Notes: generated from the letters alone by a model not told the origin. A DNA stretch of 64,000 nucleotides from Nocardia cyriacigeorgica NBRC 100375 (GCF_000308555.1 NZ_BAFY01000132.1:25281-89280); one strand, 5' to 3'; counted from the stretch's first letter, positions 36,266-45,279 are shown. A program made the numbers and translations.

Positions 36266-37267
36266 ATGATCGTCGACGGCGTCGAGGCACGCGGGATGCA
36301 GCACTGTGAGACCACCGCACTGGGTGTGCTGTTGCGGCATCAGGGGCTGGATCTGTCCGAGCCGATGCTCTTCGGACTCGGTGCCGGGCTGTCGTTCATC
36401 TACTGGGACAGCAAGACGCTGGATTTCCCGTTCCTCGGCGGACGGGTCAAACCGTTCGAGCTGACCAGGAACCTGGCGGGCACACTCGGGTTCGGCCTCG
36501 AGGTGCGCGAAACCAGCTCGCGGCGGCGGGCGTGGGAGAACGTGGTGGACTGCCTCCACTCCGGCCGGCCGGTCGGCTTGCAGCTCGACAGCTTCTACCT
36601 GGACTATTTCGGGTCCCGGGTGCACTTCGGCGGTCACGTCGTCGCGATGTACGGCTACGACGCCGACAACGCCTATCTGATCGATACCGGCCAGCAAGGC
36701 GGAGCTGTCACCACCAGCCTGAGTAGCCTCGCCCAGGCCAGGGCAGCACGCGGACCGATGACGGCCCGACACCGCTGCTTCACCCTGACCATCTCCGGCG
36801 ATCTGCCCGATGTGCGCACCTCGATCGCCCCAGCCATCACCGCCTGCGCGAACTCCTTCCTGCACCCGCCGATCGCCAACCTCGGCTATCGCGGAATCGC
36901 CAAGGCAGGCAAGCTGATCCGCACCTGGCTCGACCGGACCGACGACCCGCGACACGATCTCGCGCAGGCTGCGCTGCTGATGGAGAAAGCCGGCACCGGC
37001 GGCGCGTTGTTCCGCAATCTGTACCGCGACTTCCTCGGCGAATGCGCCGAGCTGCTCGACAGCGCTCGGCTGCGCACCGGCCACCGGCTCTACGCCGAAG
37101 CCGCCAGCGGGTGGACCGAGGTTGCGAGGCTGATCACCGAGGCCGGCCTCTCCGGGGAGCAGCAATTGCTGGACCGGGCCGGCGGGCTGCTCGGCGATCT
37201 GGCACGGCTCGAGCACGAGGCCATGGGGGTGCTGAGCGAATTGGGCATCGACGACACTCGGCGTTGA
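36266..37267 (+). CDS. BtrH N-terminal / DUF4872 domain protein
   Basis: 333 residues. The N-terminal half has the BtrH papain-like fold: MQHCETTALGVLLRHQG (nucleophile Cys), VHFGGHVVAMYGYDADNAYLI (His) and DTGQQGG (Asp). The C-terminal half (about 195-333) matches the DUF4872 helical partner. BtrH transfers an acyl group from carrier protein onto aminoglycosides in butirosin synthesis; most homologues are of unknown function and occur in peptide or amide natural-product loci. No biosynthetic genes adjoin here. ATG 36266 overlaps a likely GGAGGG region upstream. Cytosolic. Confidence 0.8.
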   Translation: MIVDGVEARGMQHCETTALGVLLRHQGLDLSEPMLFGLGAGLSFIYWDSKTLDFPFLGGRVKPFELTRNLAGTLGFGLEVRETSSRRRAWENVVDCLHSGRPVGLQLDSFYLDYFGSRVHFGGHVVAMYGYDADNAYLIDTGQQGGAVTTSLSSLAQARAARGPMTARHRCFTLTISGDLPDVRTSIAPAITACANSFLHPPIANLGYRGIAKAGKLIRTWLDRTDDPRHDLAQAALLMEKAGTGGALFRNLYRDFLGECAELLDSARLRTGHRLYAEAASGWTEVARLITEAGLSGEQQLLDRAGGLLGDLARLEHEAMGVLSELGIDDTRR

Positions 37268-37576
37268 GCAATCCGATCCCCGGGTGGCGGTCACGGCGGA
37301 CGTGCGGGGACTTCGAGCGGGAGGATGCGCCGCACAACGCCGCCGACGAACGCGGCTGATGCTGCAGAGCACCAGCGGGTTTCCCGGTGACAGCCCCCGC
37401 GCGACGACTACCGAAGGCAATCACTGGGCACAGGCATCTCCCGCGATGTGTGGTCGCGCGGTGACGGGGAGGGTTCGGCCGTGCCCGTGAAATCCACAGA
37501 GTTCTCTCACACGACAGGGGAGTTCGAGCACGTCCGTACCCAGTAGAGTCCGCCGGGAACGGTGAGGAGATCGAAC
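37268..37576. other. 309-base intergenic region
   Basis: Between the BtrH-like and His-rich membrane genes, same direction. I see no ORF with coding character, hairpin or riboswitch motif. The promoter of the downstream gene probably lies in the less GC-rich part at 37490-37550. Confidence 0.5.
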
Positions 37577-38746
37577 ATGGTTGGTGGGCGCAACGGATTC
37601 CTGTTGCCCGCGGGAGTGGCGTCGGTGGCGGCGGGTGCGTTGCACTTGTTCGGGGCCGGGCTGCACACCGAGCACGCGACGCTGGCCCGGCTGATGGTGC
37701 TGCTGGCCGCCGCACAGTGCGCGGCTGGGCTGCTGGCGGCGCTGAGCGCGCGAAAGACCGTGGCCGCCACGGTGATCGGCGTGAATCTCGTCGCCGTCGC
37801 CGTCTGGGGGTACACGAGGTTCGCCGGACTGCCGTGGCCGGACGGGTTGTCGGCGGCCGAATCACCGCAGCTGCTCGACACCGTGTGCGCGGCGCTGGGA
37901 ATGCTCGCGATCGCCGGCGCCGCGGTGGCCTTGGTGCGGCCGGGCGCGACGCTGCCCGCGGTGTCGAGCGCGACGGCCGCGAGTCTGGCAGGTGTCCTCG
38001 CCGTCGCCGCGATGCTCGGCGGTGCCGGGCACGTGCACAGCCACGGCGACGGCGCAGACCACGCCCACTCCCACGCCGCCGGCGACGAGCACACCGGCCA
38101 CGACCACGACACCGCCGCCGGATGGCCGCGCCCGTGGGATCCGGCCGACCCGATCGATGTGTCCGGTGTGCCCGGCGTGACGCCGGCGCAGGAGCAGCGC
38201 GCCACCGAACTCATCCGCAGCACCCTGGCCCAGCTGCCGGCCTTCGCTGACGTCAACACGATCGGCGCCTTGGGATTCCGCTCCATCGGCGACGCCTCCA
38301 CCGGCCATGAGCACTACATCAACACCGCCTACATCCGCGACGACCGCTTCCTCGATCCCGCCTACCCGGAATCGCTGGTCTACCGGGTCGACGGCGATCA
38401 ACGCACGCTCGTCTCGGCGATGTACATCGCCAACGACAAGAAGATCGACGACCCCGAACTGGTGGATTTCGGCGGCCCGCTGATGCAGTGGCACGTCCAC
38501 GACAACCTGTGCTGGAAGCGCGGCGACAACGGTCCGGTCGTCGCCGGCGTCACCGACGAAGCAGGCAACTGCCCGCCGAACTCGATGAACCCGGGCGCGG
38601 GCGACCCGATGGTGCACGTGTGGATCACCGCCCACCACTGCGGGCCGTTCGCGGCCCTGGAAGGCCATGGCGCCGGACAAGCCGCCGGCACACATGGCCG
38701 CCGTACCGATACCTGCTCCCACGACCACTCGGGTGGACACCGCTGA
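37577..38746 (+). CDS. His-rich membrane protein with a conserved C-terminal domain
   Basis: 389 residues. Four membrane helices (residues 10-155) precede a His/Asp-rich segment (HVHSHGDGADHAHSHAAGDE, then HTGHDHD, about 157-185). A conserved extracytoplasmic-type domain (about 205-365) follows, with TELIRSTLAQLPAFADV, GFRSIGDASTGHEHYINTAY, PLMQWHVHDNLCWKRG and MVHVWITAHHCGPFAALEGH. A second His-rich tail ends the protein. The His clusters suggest metal binding, perhaps Cu, Zn or Ni, but no catalytic motif is known to me. ATG 37577 has GAGGAG 7 bases upstream. Transcribed alone and closed by a hairpin. Confidence 0.72.
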   Translation: MVGGRNGFLLPAGVASVAAGALHLFGAGLHTEHATLARLMVLLAAAQCAAGLLAALSARKTVAATVIGVNLVAVAVWGYTRFAGLPWPDGLSAAESPQLLDTVCAALGMLAIAGAAVALVRPGATLPAVSSATAASLAGVLAVAAMLGGAGHVHSHGDGADHAHSHAAGDEHTGHDHDTAAGWPRPWDPADPIDVSGVPGVTPAQEQRATELIRSTLAQLPAFADVNTIGALGFRSIGDASTGHEHYINTAYIRDDRFLDPAYPESLVYRVDGDQRTLVSAMYIANDKKIDDPELVDFGGPLMQWHVHDNLCWKRGDNGPVVAGVTDEAGNCPPNSMNPGAGDPMVHVWITAHHCGPFAALEGHGAGQAAGTHGRRTDTCSHDHSGGHR

Positions 38747-38762
38747 ACCAGCCGGGGCGTGA

Positions 38763-38782
38763 GCTAGGGTTTCAGCCCTAGC
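38763..38782. terminator. bidirectional terminator hairpin
   Basis: GCTAGGG and CCCTAGC form a 7-bp stem with a 6-base loop, 16 bases after the His-rich gene stop and before the end of the convergent metallo-hydrolase remnant. Confidence 0.5.
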
Positions 38783-38806
38783 GGCGTGCCGGGCACGGTC
38801 GACGGC

Positions 38807-39541
38807 TCAGATCGTGAAGGTAAGCCGCCCAGGGGAGATGTAGTCGGCGGGGTCGAGCAGTGCGCGCAACTCGGGTCGATGGTCGGCCGGTATCCGATCC
38901 AGTTCGGCGCGCAACGGGCGGTCGTAGGTGGCGGCCGGTGCGGTGAAGCCCGGCAGCCAATTGTCGTGGTGGGCCGGGACGAAGATCTTGGGGCGGATGG
39001 CTTCGATGTAGGTGCGGGGGTCTCGCAGGCCGTTGGTGAGCTGGTTGAAGCCTTGGATGGCGCCGATCTGGACGTCGGTTGGCGCGAGTCCGGCGAACAC
39101 GTCGAACACGTGCGGTGCTTTCTCGGTGAGCGGGCCCGCCGAATCATGCCAAACCAGTGAGAAACCCTGTGCGCGTAGCTGATACAGCAGGCACCCACCC
39201 TCTTCGTCGCGCAGCCGCGGCAGGCCGGTGCGCAGGTCGTCGAGCGTCGGCGGGTGCTGAGCGATCGCGCACAGATCCGGCACCGGGAAGAACGGCAGCG
39301 AACCGTTCACCGGTTCGGGTGCCGTCGGCCCGGAATGCAGATGCCGCACCGCCGTCACCTCGATGTCGCCGATCCGGAATTCGTGGGTCTGCCCCGGGGC
39401 GGTGCCCGCGTCGCCGAGAACGACAGTGCCGAACATCGGATCCGGTACCTGCGCGCGGATAGTCGCGCAATGCTCCGCGGTAATGCCACCGATCTGCTGA
39501 TCACCGAACACGCCACCGATCCGGGACCTGGGCCGCATCAC
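38807..39541 (-). pseudogene. metallo-beta-lactamase-fold hydrolase, N-terminus lost
   Basis: The 244 codons resemble the C-terminal two-thirds of an MBL-fold hydrolase: late segments EFRIGDIEVTAVRHLHSG, FSLVWHDSAGPLTE and KIFVPAHHDNWLPGFTAPA (a metal-ligand H-H pair). The defining N-terminal HxHxDH motif is absent. The frame begins at about 39541, exactly where a Tn3-type transposase remnant starts on the other strand. This indicates that insertion or rearrangement removed the 5' half. It could be translated from ATG 39541 (AAGGTG upstream) but would lack the metal site. Confidence 0.65.
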
Positions 39542-39542
39542 C

Positions 39543-40182
39543 TTGTACCGGCCGGGCCCGCGCGCGGCCGCCGAGGATCAGTTCCCGCACGCGGGCCCGT
39601 TGATGACCCGTAAGGCCAACCTGGATTTGGTCGCCGAGCACTGGGACGATCTGCTGCGGTTGGCCGGATCGTTGAAGTTCGGGCACGCCACCGCGTCCCT
39701 GCTGGTCGGCAAGCTCTCGGCGTCGGGTCGCCAGAACACCCTGGCCGCGGCGCTCGAGGAGTACGAGGCGTTGCGGCGCACCATCTACGCCGCGAAGTAC
39801 CTGGCCGATCCGGACTACCGGCGCAAGATCCCCGCCAGCTCAACAAAGGCGAATCCCTGCACGCGCTGCGCCGGCATCTGCTCTACGCCCACGAGGGCAT
39901 GATCCGGGCCCGCCAGCTCGCCGACCAGACGGAGCAGGCGTGGTGTCCGACCCTGCCACCAACACCGTGATCGCCTGGACCACCGAGTACTACGGCCTCG
40001 CGGTCGAGCAGATGCGCCGGGCCGGCCACCGCATCGACGACGAGGTCCTGGCCCACATCTCACCCGCGCACAGCGCCAACATCAACTTCTTCGGCACGAT
40101 CGAAGTCGACATCGACGCCGAACTCGCCGCGCCCGGCCCGACGGGCTACCGGCCGCTGCGGGTGCGTGACACCCTGTTCTGA
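39543..40182 (+). pseudogene. Tn3-family transposase, 3' fragment with frameshifts
   Basis: The C-terminal ~200 codons of a Tn3 transposase are readable in three frames: DLVAEHWDDLLRLAGSLKFG, GKLSASGRQNTLAAALEEY and IYAAKYLADPDYRRKI, then after a shift near 39835 RQLNKGESLHALRRHLLYAH, and after another near 39945 NTVIAWTTEYYGLAVEQMRR to the end. The catalytic DDE region and terminal inverted repeats are missing. It is dead and truncated on the left at the metallo-hydrolase remnant. Confidence 0.8.
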
Positions 40183-40194
40183 CCGGTCCCGGCG

Positions 40195-40420
40195 CTACCC
40201 CAGGGCCCGGTTCGTGTGCTCGCGGCCGAGCCATTCGGTGGTCGTCATATCGGGGATCAGGTCCGCGCAAAATCGTCCGTCCTGTGTCCAGTCGTGGTCC
40301 CAGGCTCGCGGGTAGTGCGGTCCGGCGACGAAGCCGAAGGAGTAGGGGCGCCCTCGACTCCGATCCGCAGCTTGTCGGCGGTGATGCCCGCCCACTGGCG
40401 TCCGGAGTGCCAGTGATCAC
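40195..40420 (-). pseudogene. frameshifted remnant of an unidentified gene
   Basis: Two overlapping frames read HWHSGRQWAGITADKLRIG and then PYSFGFVAGPHYPRAWDHDW, DGRFCADLIPDMTTTEWLGR. The text is protein-like (mixed aromatic and acidic residues, unlike the Arg/Pro-rich shadows), but I do not recognise the family. The join needs a frameshift near 40350. Probably part of the decayed island. Confidence 0.35.
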
Positions 40421-40461
40421 CCGCCACACCCGGTCAGTGGCGAGCCCGGCATATGCAGAGG

Positions 40462-41106
40462 TTAGGACTTACTGCGTGCGAAAAGAATCGCTTGCTGAGC
40501 TTTCGCATCCGGGTCGAGCAGAATCTGGGCCTCGACCACGAATCCGGCATCGTGCAGCCAGGATGCCACCTGGTTCGGCTGACGGTGGTGGACATGGACC
40601 TTCATCGGGTGACCGCCGTAGCCCTCCGTCTTCAACAGCGACTCGTCGCCGACGTGAAACAGCAGTTGCAACGGTCCGCCGGGACGCAGCGCTCGGTGGA
40701 AGCGCCCGAACACAGTCGGCACCTCGTCGTCGGGGATGTGGATCAACGACTGCCAGGCGAGCAGGCCGGCCACCGAAGCGACGGGCAGGTTCAGCTCCGT
40801 CATCGAGCCCACCTCGAACCGCAGGCCGGGGTGGTCGCGCCGGGCCACGTCGATCATCGCCGGGGAGAGGTCGATACCGAAGGCGTCGACACCGAGCTCA
40901 TGCAGGTGGGCGGTGACTTCACCGGGGCCGCAGCCGACGTCCGCGACCGGTCCGCCGCCAGCGGTCCGCACGCTGTCGGCGAACAACGCCAGAGCCGCGC
41001 GAAGGTACTGGTGTCCGGCGAGGGCGCCGCGCACTTGGTCGGCATAGCTGACCGCGACCGTGTCATAAGAGGTTCGGGTGTCGGCCAACCAGTCATCCGT
41101 GGTCAT
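40462..41106 (-). CDS. class I SAM-dependent methyltransferase
   Basis: 214 residues. Motif I PVADVGCGPGEVTAHLHELG (about residue 50), motif II AFGIDLSPAMIDVARRDHPG, a motif III-like FEVGSMTELNLPVASVAGLL, and RFHRALRPGGPLQLLFHVGD. A small-molecule methyltransferase, cytosolic, substrate unknown. ATG 41106 begins a complete domain; the upstream frame is shadow. It appears intact although both neighbours are remnants (Tn3/unknown on one side, recombinase on the other), so it may be cargo of a former mobile element or a survivor of the locus. Confidence 0.8.
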   Translation of the reverse strand: MTTDDWLADTRTSYDTVAVSYADQVRGALAGHQYLRAALALFADSVRTAGGGPVADVGCGPGEVTAHLHELGVDAFGIDLSPAMIDVARRDHPGLRFEVGSMTELNLPVASVAGLLAWQSLIHIPDDEVPTVFGRFHRALRPGGPLQLLFHVGDESLLKTEGYGGHPMKVHVHHRQPNQVASWLHDAGFVVEAQILLDPDAKAQQAILFARSKS

Positions 41107-41412
41107 GACCGGCACGATATTCCATGATCGCGGCGGACTCGGCGCTACCCGGGAACGACAAAGGTGCCTCCACCCGGCCGGGTGGAGGCACCGGCAGGCA
41201 GGACGGCATTGCTCATGGCGCGGGCCCCGAGAGACTCTGCCGACTCTGTCATCCGGTGGCGTGGGCATCAGTGACTGCGGCGGACCCGCTCCGCCGCGTA
41301 CACGAAGCGACCCCGTTATCCGGGGCAAGACGGAGCAGGGATCCGATGGCCGCGAAGGTGACCTGGCTGCGCACCGCAGCGCTGCGCACCCTGCGCTATC
41401 CGCCGACGCGGC

Positions 41413-41843
41413 GCCACCCACCACGAACACGTCCTCGACAACGTGTACTGGGACGCCGGCACCGCCCGCCTGCTTCCCCGGCTCATCCGCGACCGCACCC
41501 GCGGCCCCGTGTTCGTGACCCACCGCCGACCGGGACCCGGCAAGTACCTCGCCGACCGCGACGTCTGCCCCGACACCGGCCTCGCCCGGCTGTCCTACGA
41601 CCAGGCCCGCGACCTACTCGACGCCGCCACCGGCACCGACGGGCCCGGCACCGGCTGGGACCTGCACCAACTACGCCATTCCGGCCTGACACACCTCGGC
41701 GAATCCGGCGCCAGCCTGCTCGAACTCACGGCCAAGTCCGGCACCGCAAAGCCGGGAACCTGCGCCGCTACTTCAAACCGTCCCCACAGGCGATGCGCGA
41801 GCTGACCTCGATCCTGGGCCCGGGAGCCGAACGTCGACGCTGA
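41413..41843 (+). pseudogene. tyrosine recombinase/integrase, C-terminal fragment with frameshift
   Basis: Readable as [59 protein letters not shown] and [20 protein letters not shown], which includes the HxLRH box. After a frameshift near 41740 it continues as [20 protein letters not shown], where the Tyr of RRYF is the expected nucleophile. The core-binding and first catalytic Arg regions are absent. The gene is inactive. No tRNA or attachment site was found nearby. Confidence 0.7.
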
Positions 41844-41945
41844 CCAGCAGTGACGCCGTATCCGTTGGTTTTTCGGCGGTTACTACCGGAACCCCCTGCT
41901 GTCGGTTGAGCGGCGTGCCGGAGCCGTCACCGAGGGGCGCGGCTC

Positions 41946-42818
41946 CTACTCGCCGCCCCCGCCCCGCACCGGCAGCACCAGCTGCGCACCGGTTACCGGG
42001 TGGTCGAGGACCTCGACCGGGTATTGGTAGACGCTGGTGAGTAGTTCGGTGGTGAGGACGTCGCGGGGTGGGCCGTCGGCGGCGATGCGGCCGGCATCGA
42101 GGACGGCGACGCGGTCGGCGTAGGCGGCGGCGACGCCGAGGTCGTGCAGGACGACGACGACCGCGGCGCCGGCTGCGGCGCGTTCGTCGGCCAGGCGCAG
42201 CACGGTTTCCTGGTGGCCGAGGTCGAGGGCGGCGGTCGGTTCGTCCAGCAGCAGGGTGGCGGTGTCCTGGGCCAGGACGCGGGCCAGGGCGACGCGGGCG
42301 CGTTCGCCACCGGACAGGGTGGGGAACGCCTGCTCGGCCAGGTGCGTGACGTCGGTGGCGGCCATGGACGCGGCGATGATCTCCTGGTCGCGTTCGCGCA
42401 GCGAGGTGCGCTGCCAGGGGGCGCGGCCCATCGCCACCACCGCGCCCGCGGAGAACGGGAATCCGACGGTGTGGCTTTGCGGCAGGACGGCGCGGCGGCG
42501 CGCCATATCGAGCGGCGTCCACTGGGTGAGCGGGCGGCCGTCGAGTTCGACGCTGCCTTCGGTGGGGTCCAGTTCACCGGCAAGCACGGCCAGCAGCGTC
42601 GATTTGCCGGCACCGTTCGGACCGACCAGCGCCACCACTTCGCCTGCGGCGACCTCGAAGTCGACCTCGGCCAGCACCCGCCGCGGCTTCGCGCCGCCAC
42701 CGCGCCGGTCCACGCTCACCCCGCGCGCACGCAGCGTCACCGCACCGCGGGCAGGTGGGGACGGCAGCTCGTGCGCCCGGGCGAGGACGGCTTCCAAGCC
42801 CGTCTTGAGTCCCGTCAC
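41946..42818 (-). CDS. hmuV: heme ABC transporter ATP-binding protein
   Basis: 290 residues. Walker A ALVGPNGAGKSTLLAVLAG (about 65), Q-loop VLPQSHTVGFPFSA, ABC signature FPTLSGGERARVALARVLAQ, Walker B ATLLLDEPTAALDLGHQ and the switch His in VVVLHDLGVAAAYADRV. HmuV-type insertion FSAGAVVAMGRAPWQ supports heme or siderophore import. It powers the HmuU permease from the cytosolic side. The start is GTG 42818 (no better ATG). The permease ends 118 bases upstream, and binding-protein, permease and ATPase genes run in the order hmuT-hmuU-hmuV. Confidence 0.93.
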   Translation of the reverse strand: MTGLKTGLEAVLARAHELPSPPARGAVTLRARGVSVDRRGGGAKPRRVLAEVDFEVAAGEVVALVGPNGAGKSTLLAVLAGELDPTEGSVELDGRPLTQWTPLDMARRRAVLPQSHTVGFPFSAGAVVAMGRAPWQRTSLRERDQEIIAASMAATDVTHLAEQAFPTLSGGERARVALARVLAQDTATLLLDEPTAALDLGHQETVLRLADERAAAGAAVVVVLHDLGVAAAYADRVAVLDAGRIAADGPPRDVLTTELLTSVYQYPVEVLDHPVTGAQLVLPVRGGGGE

Positions 42819-42936
42819 GCGCTCACCACCGTCGATGACATGCTCGGCGCCGAGATCACCGCAAGCCGAACGTGCATGGCGTTGGGCGCATTCCAGTGGC
42901 GGGGCGGCGTGGCGGATCGGCCCGCGTGCGGTTCGT

Positions 42937-44016
42937 TCATGCCCATCCTCCCGAGCGCGCGCGGGTGCGGCGCAGCAGCCAGAAGAAGAACGGCCCGCCG
43001 ATCAGCGAGGTCAGCATGCCCAGCGGTAGGTCGGCGTTGTCGACCAGTGAGCGTGCGGCGACGTCGGCGGCCAGCAACACCACCGCCCCGAGCACGGCGC
43101 TGAGCGGGATCAGCACCCGATGCCCGGGCCCGACCAGCATCCGCACCAGGTGCGGCACGATCAGCCCGACGAACAAGATGATGCCGCTGAACGCGACCCC
43201 GGCGGTGGTCAGGATCGCCACCATCACGATCACATTGCGCCGCAACCGCTCCACGTCGACACCCAGATGGCGGGCCGCCGACTCACCCAGCGACAGCAGG
43301 TCCAATTTCGGCGCCACCACGATCGCCGCGCCCACCCCGACGACGGTGAGCGCGGCCACCACCCATACCGCCGACCAGGTGGCGCCGTTGAGACTGCCCA
43401 ACTGCCAGAACACGATCTGATCCCGGGCGGCGGGTGAGGCGACGAACAGCAGGAACGCGATGAGCCCGCTGGCGAAGGCGTTGATGGCGACACCGGTGAG
43501 CACCAGTGTCACCACTTCGGTGCGGCCGTTGGACCGGGCCAGCAGATATACCAGCGCTGTGGTCGCCAGACCGGCCACGAACGCGGCGGCGGCCACCGAC
43601 CAGGCCGCCACGAACGCCCCGCCCACCACGATGACGGTGCCCGCGCCGACCGCCGCGCCGGCCGACACCCCGATCACGCCCGGTTCGGCCAGCGGGTTGG
43701 CGAACACGCCCTGCAACAACGCACCGGCTGTCGCCAGCGCCGCGCCCACCAGGATCGCCAGCATCACCCGCGGGAACCGCACCTCCCACAGCGTCACCTC
43801 ACCGGCCGGGTGTGCGGGCATCGGCCCCCAGTCGAGGCCGATGCGGTGCAACACCGATCCGGTCACTTCGGCGATGCTCGTCGGTACCTGCCCGATCGCC
43901 GCGGACGCCAACGCCAGCACGATCAACGCCGCGATGGCTGCGGCGAACACGAGCGTCGTACGGGACCAGCGCGGTGTCGTGGGACGCCGTTCGGCGAGCT
44001 CGATCTGTTCGCTCAT
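42937..44016 (-). CDS. hmuU: heme/iron ABC transporter permease (FecCD family)
   Basis: 359 residues with about ten membrane helices. FecCD hallmarks are LWEVRFPRVMLAILVGAALA, GALLQGVFANPLAEPGVIGV, SAGAAVGAG and the C-terminal GVAFSGIILFVGLIVPHLVR (EAA-like loop contacting HmuV). It forms the transmembrane channel for heme or ferric siderophore import. ATG 44016 is used; 133 bases separate it from hmuT, all same strand. The C-terminal PFFFWLLRRTR is typical of the family. Confidence 0.94.
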   Translation of the reverse strand: MSEQIELAERRPTTPRWSRTTLVFAAAIAALIVLALASAAIGQVPTSIAEVTGSVLHRIGLDWGPMPAHPAGEVTLWEVRFPRVMLAILVGAALATAGALLQGVFANPLAEPGVIGVSAGAAVGAGTVIVVGGAFVAAWSVAAAAFVAGLATTALVYLLARSNGRTEVVTLVLTGVAINAFASGLIAFLLFVASPAARDQIVFWQLGSLNGATWSAVWVVAALTVVGVGAAIVVAPKLDLLSLGESAARHLGVDVERLRRNVIVMVAILTTAGVAFSGIILFVGLIVPHLVRMLVGPGHRVLIPLSAVLGAVVLLAADVAARSLVDNADLPLGMLTSLIGGPFFFWLLRRTRARSGGWA

Positions 44017-44149
44017 GCGCCCGCCCCGCGTGCGGCCGGTTGGGCAGGGCGCGGCGCGGTGCCGGTGAGCGCGGCCGTCGCGGCGGCGTCGACGGCTCGT
44101 TCGCTTCTGCGGGGCGCGCCGCACAGTCCGCGGCGTCCGGGGATGCCGC

Positions 44150-45187
44150 TCATGCTCCTGCCGGACCGTAGACGGCTTCGCTGAGCGCCTCGATGACGCG
44201 GCCGGTGTTGGGGCCGAAGCTCAGCAGCACCGCATCCGACATGTCCACGATGCGCTGGTTGCGCCCGGCCGGGGTCTGCGCGATCCCCGGAATCTTGGCC
44301 ACACCCTCGACCCCGCCCACCGATTTCAGCCCGTCGGTCATCACCAGCAGCACATCCGGGGCCGCGGTGATCATGGCTTCGCTGGTGATCGCGGTGAACG
44401 GTTCGCTCACCCCGGCTTCGGTGCCGGCGTCGCGGGCACCGATGGCGGCGATCAACGCGTCGGCACCCGAACCGGGCCCGGCGAGCATGGTGATGGCGGT
44501 GGAGCGCAAGTACAGGAACGCGATCTTGAGTGGCGGATTCTGCGCGGGTACCGCGGCGGAGGCGGCGGCGATCTCGTCGCGGGTGCGCTGGGCCAGCGCC
44601 TGGCCGCGATCCGGGACACCGAGCGCGGCGGCGACAGCTTCGATCTGCGGGACGACGCCGTCCATGGTGCGTTGCGGATCGAAGTAGACGACGGTGACGC
44701 CGGTGGCGCGCAACTGTTCCCGCACCGCGGGCGAGGCGCTGGTGGTGTCGGTGAGGAACACCGTCGGGCGCAACGCCAGGATCGATTCCACGTTCAGTGA
44801 ACCGTTGCCGCCGGTGACGTTGGGCAGATCGGCGACTTCGGGGAACACGCCGGCGGTGGAGCGGCCGACGAGGTTGTCGCCGAGCCCGAGCGCCCACACC
44901 GTCTGCATGAGGGTGCCGTAGCGGTCGGCGGCGATGATGCGGTCGGCGGAGGTGACGGTGACCTCGGTGCCGTCGAAGGAGCGCACCGTAGCGGGCAGGG
45001 CCGGGGTCGGTTCCGGGCCGATCGGGACCGGCGCGGCGTCGGCCAGCTGCGCGGTGGCCGGTCCGCGGCGGCCGTCGACGGCACCCTGACTGCCGGCGCC
45101 GCACCCGGTCGACACCACCAGCACACCGAGCGCGAGCACCACGAGCAGGGCTCGGACCCACCCGGATCGGACACGGTCATACCTCAT
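44150..45187 (-). CDS. hmuT: heme ABC transporter substrate-binding lipoprotein
   Basis: 345 residues. Lipobox LVVSTGCGAG (Cys about 29) and linker lead to a TroA/class III binding fold: TSADRIIAADRYGTLMQTVW, GVFPEVADLPNVTGGNGSLN, LALRPTVFLTDTTSASPAVR, PQIEAVAAALGVPDRGQAL, VAKIPGIAQTPAGRNQRIVD and SFGPNTGRVIEALSEAVYG match bacterial HmuT proteins. It captures heme outside the membrane and delivers it to HmuUV. ATG 45187 lies inside or beside a TAGGC-AA-GCCTA repeat resembling an IdeR/DtxR iron box, which suggests iron repression. No heme oxygenase or hemophore gene adjoins. Confidence 0.92.
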   Translation of the reverse strand: MRYDRVRSGWVRALLVVLALGVLVVSTGCGAGSQGAVDGRRGPATAQLADAAPVPIGPEPTPALPATVRSFDGTEVTVTSADRIIAADRYGTLMQTVWALGLGDNLVGRSTAGVFPEVADLPNVTGGNGSLNVESILALRPTVFLTDTTSASPAVREQLRATGVTVVYFDPQRTMDGVVPQIEAVAAALGVPDRGQALAQRTRDEIAAASAAVPAQNPPLKIAFLYLRSTAITMLAGPGSGADALIAAIGARDAGTEAGVSEPFTAITSEAMITAAPDVLLVMTDGLKSVGGVEGVAKIPGIAQTPAGRNQRIVDMSDAVLLSFGPNTGRVIEALSEAVYGPAGA

Positions 45188-45188
45188 G

Positions 45189-45200
45189 TAGGCAAGCCTA
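45189..45200. promoter_or_regulatory. IdeR/DtxR-like iron box
   Basis: TAGGC-AA-GCCTA inverted repeat immediately upstream of hmuT; on the minus strand the wider site reads GTTAGGCTTGCCTACAT, similar to the TTAGGTTAGSCTAACCTAA iron-box consensus. Its closeness to the start codon implies a very short leader. Confidence 0.5.
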
Positions 45201-45279
45201 ACGGCGGCTCCGCCTGCGGTGCGGCCTCGGTCCGGCATATCACGTTCGAATCCCCTGGCGCACCGGCAATCCACCACGG

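Noticed and set aside
37268..37576. possible riboswitch ahead of the His-rich membrane gene
   Set aside because: No cobalamin, TPP or other conserved core motif could be matched by eye.
45225..45275. tRNA T-loop-like GTTCGAATCCC
   Set aside because: No matching acceptor stem, D or anticodon arm in the flanking bases.
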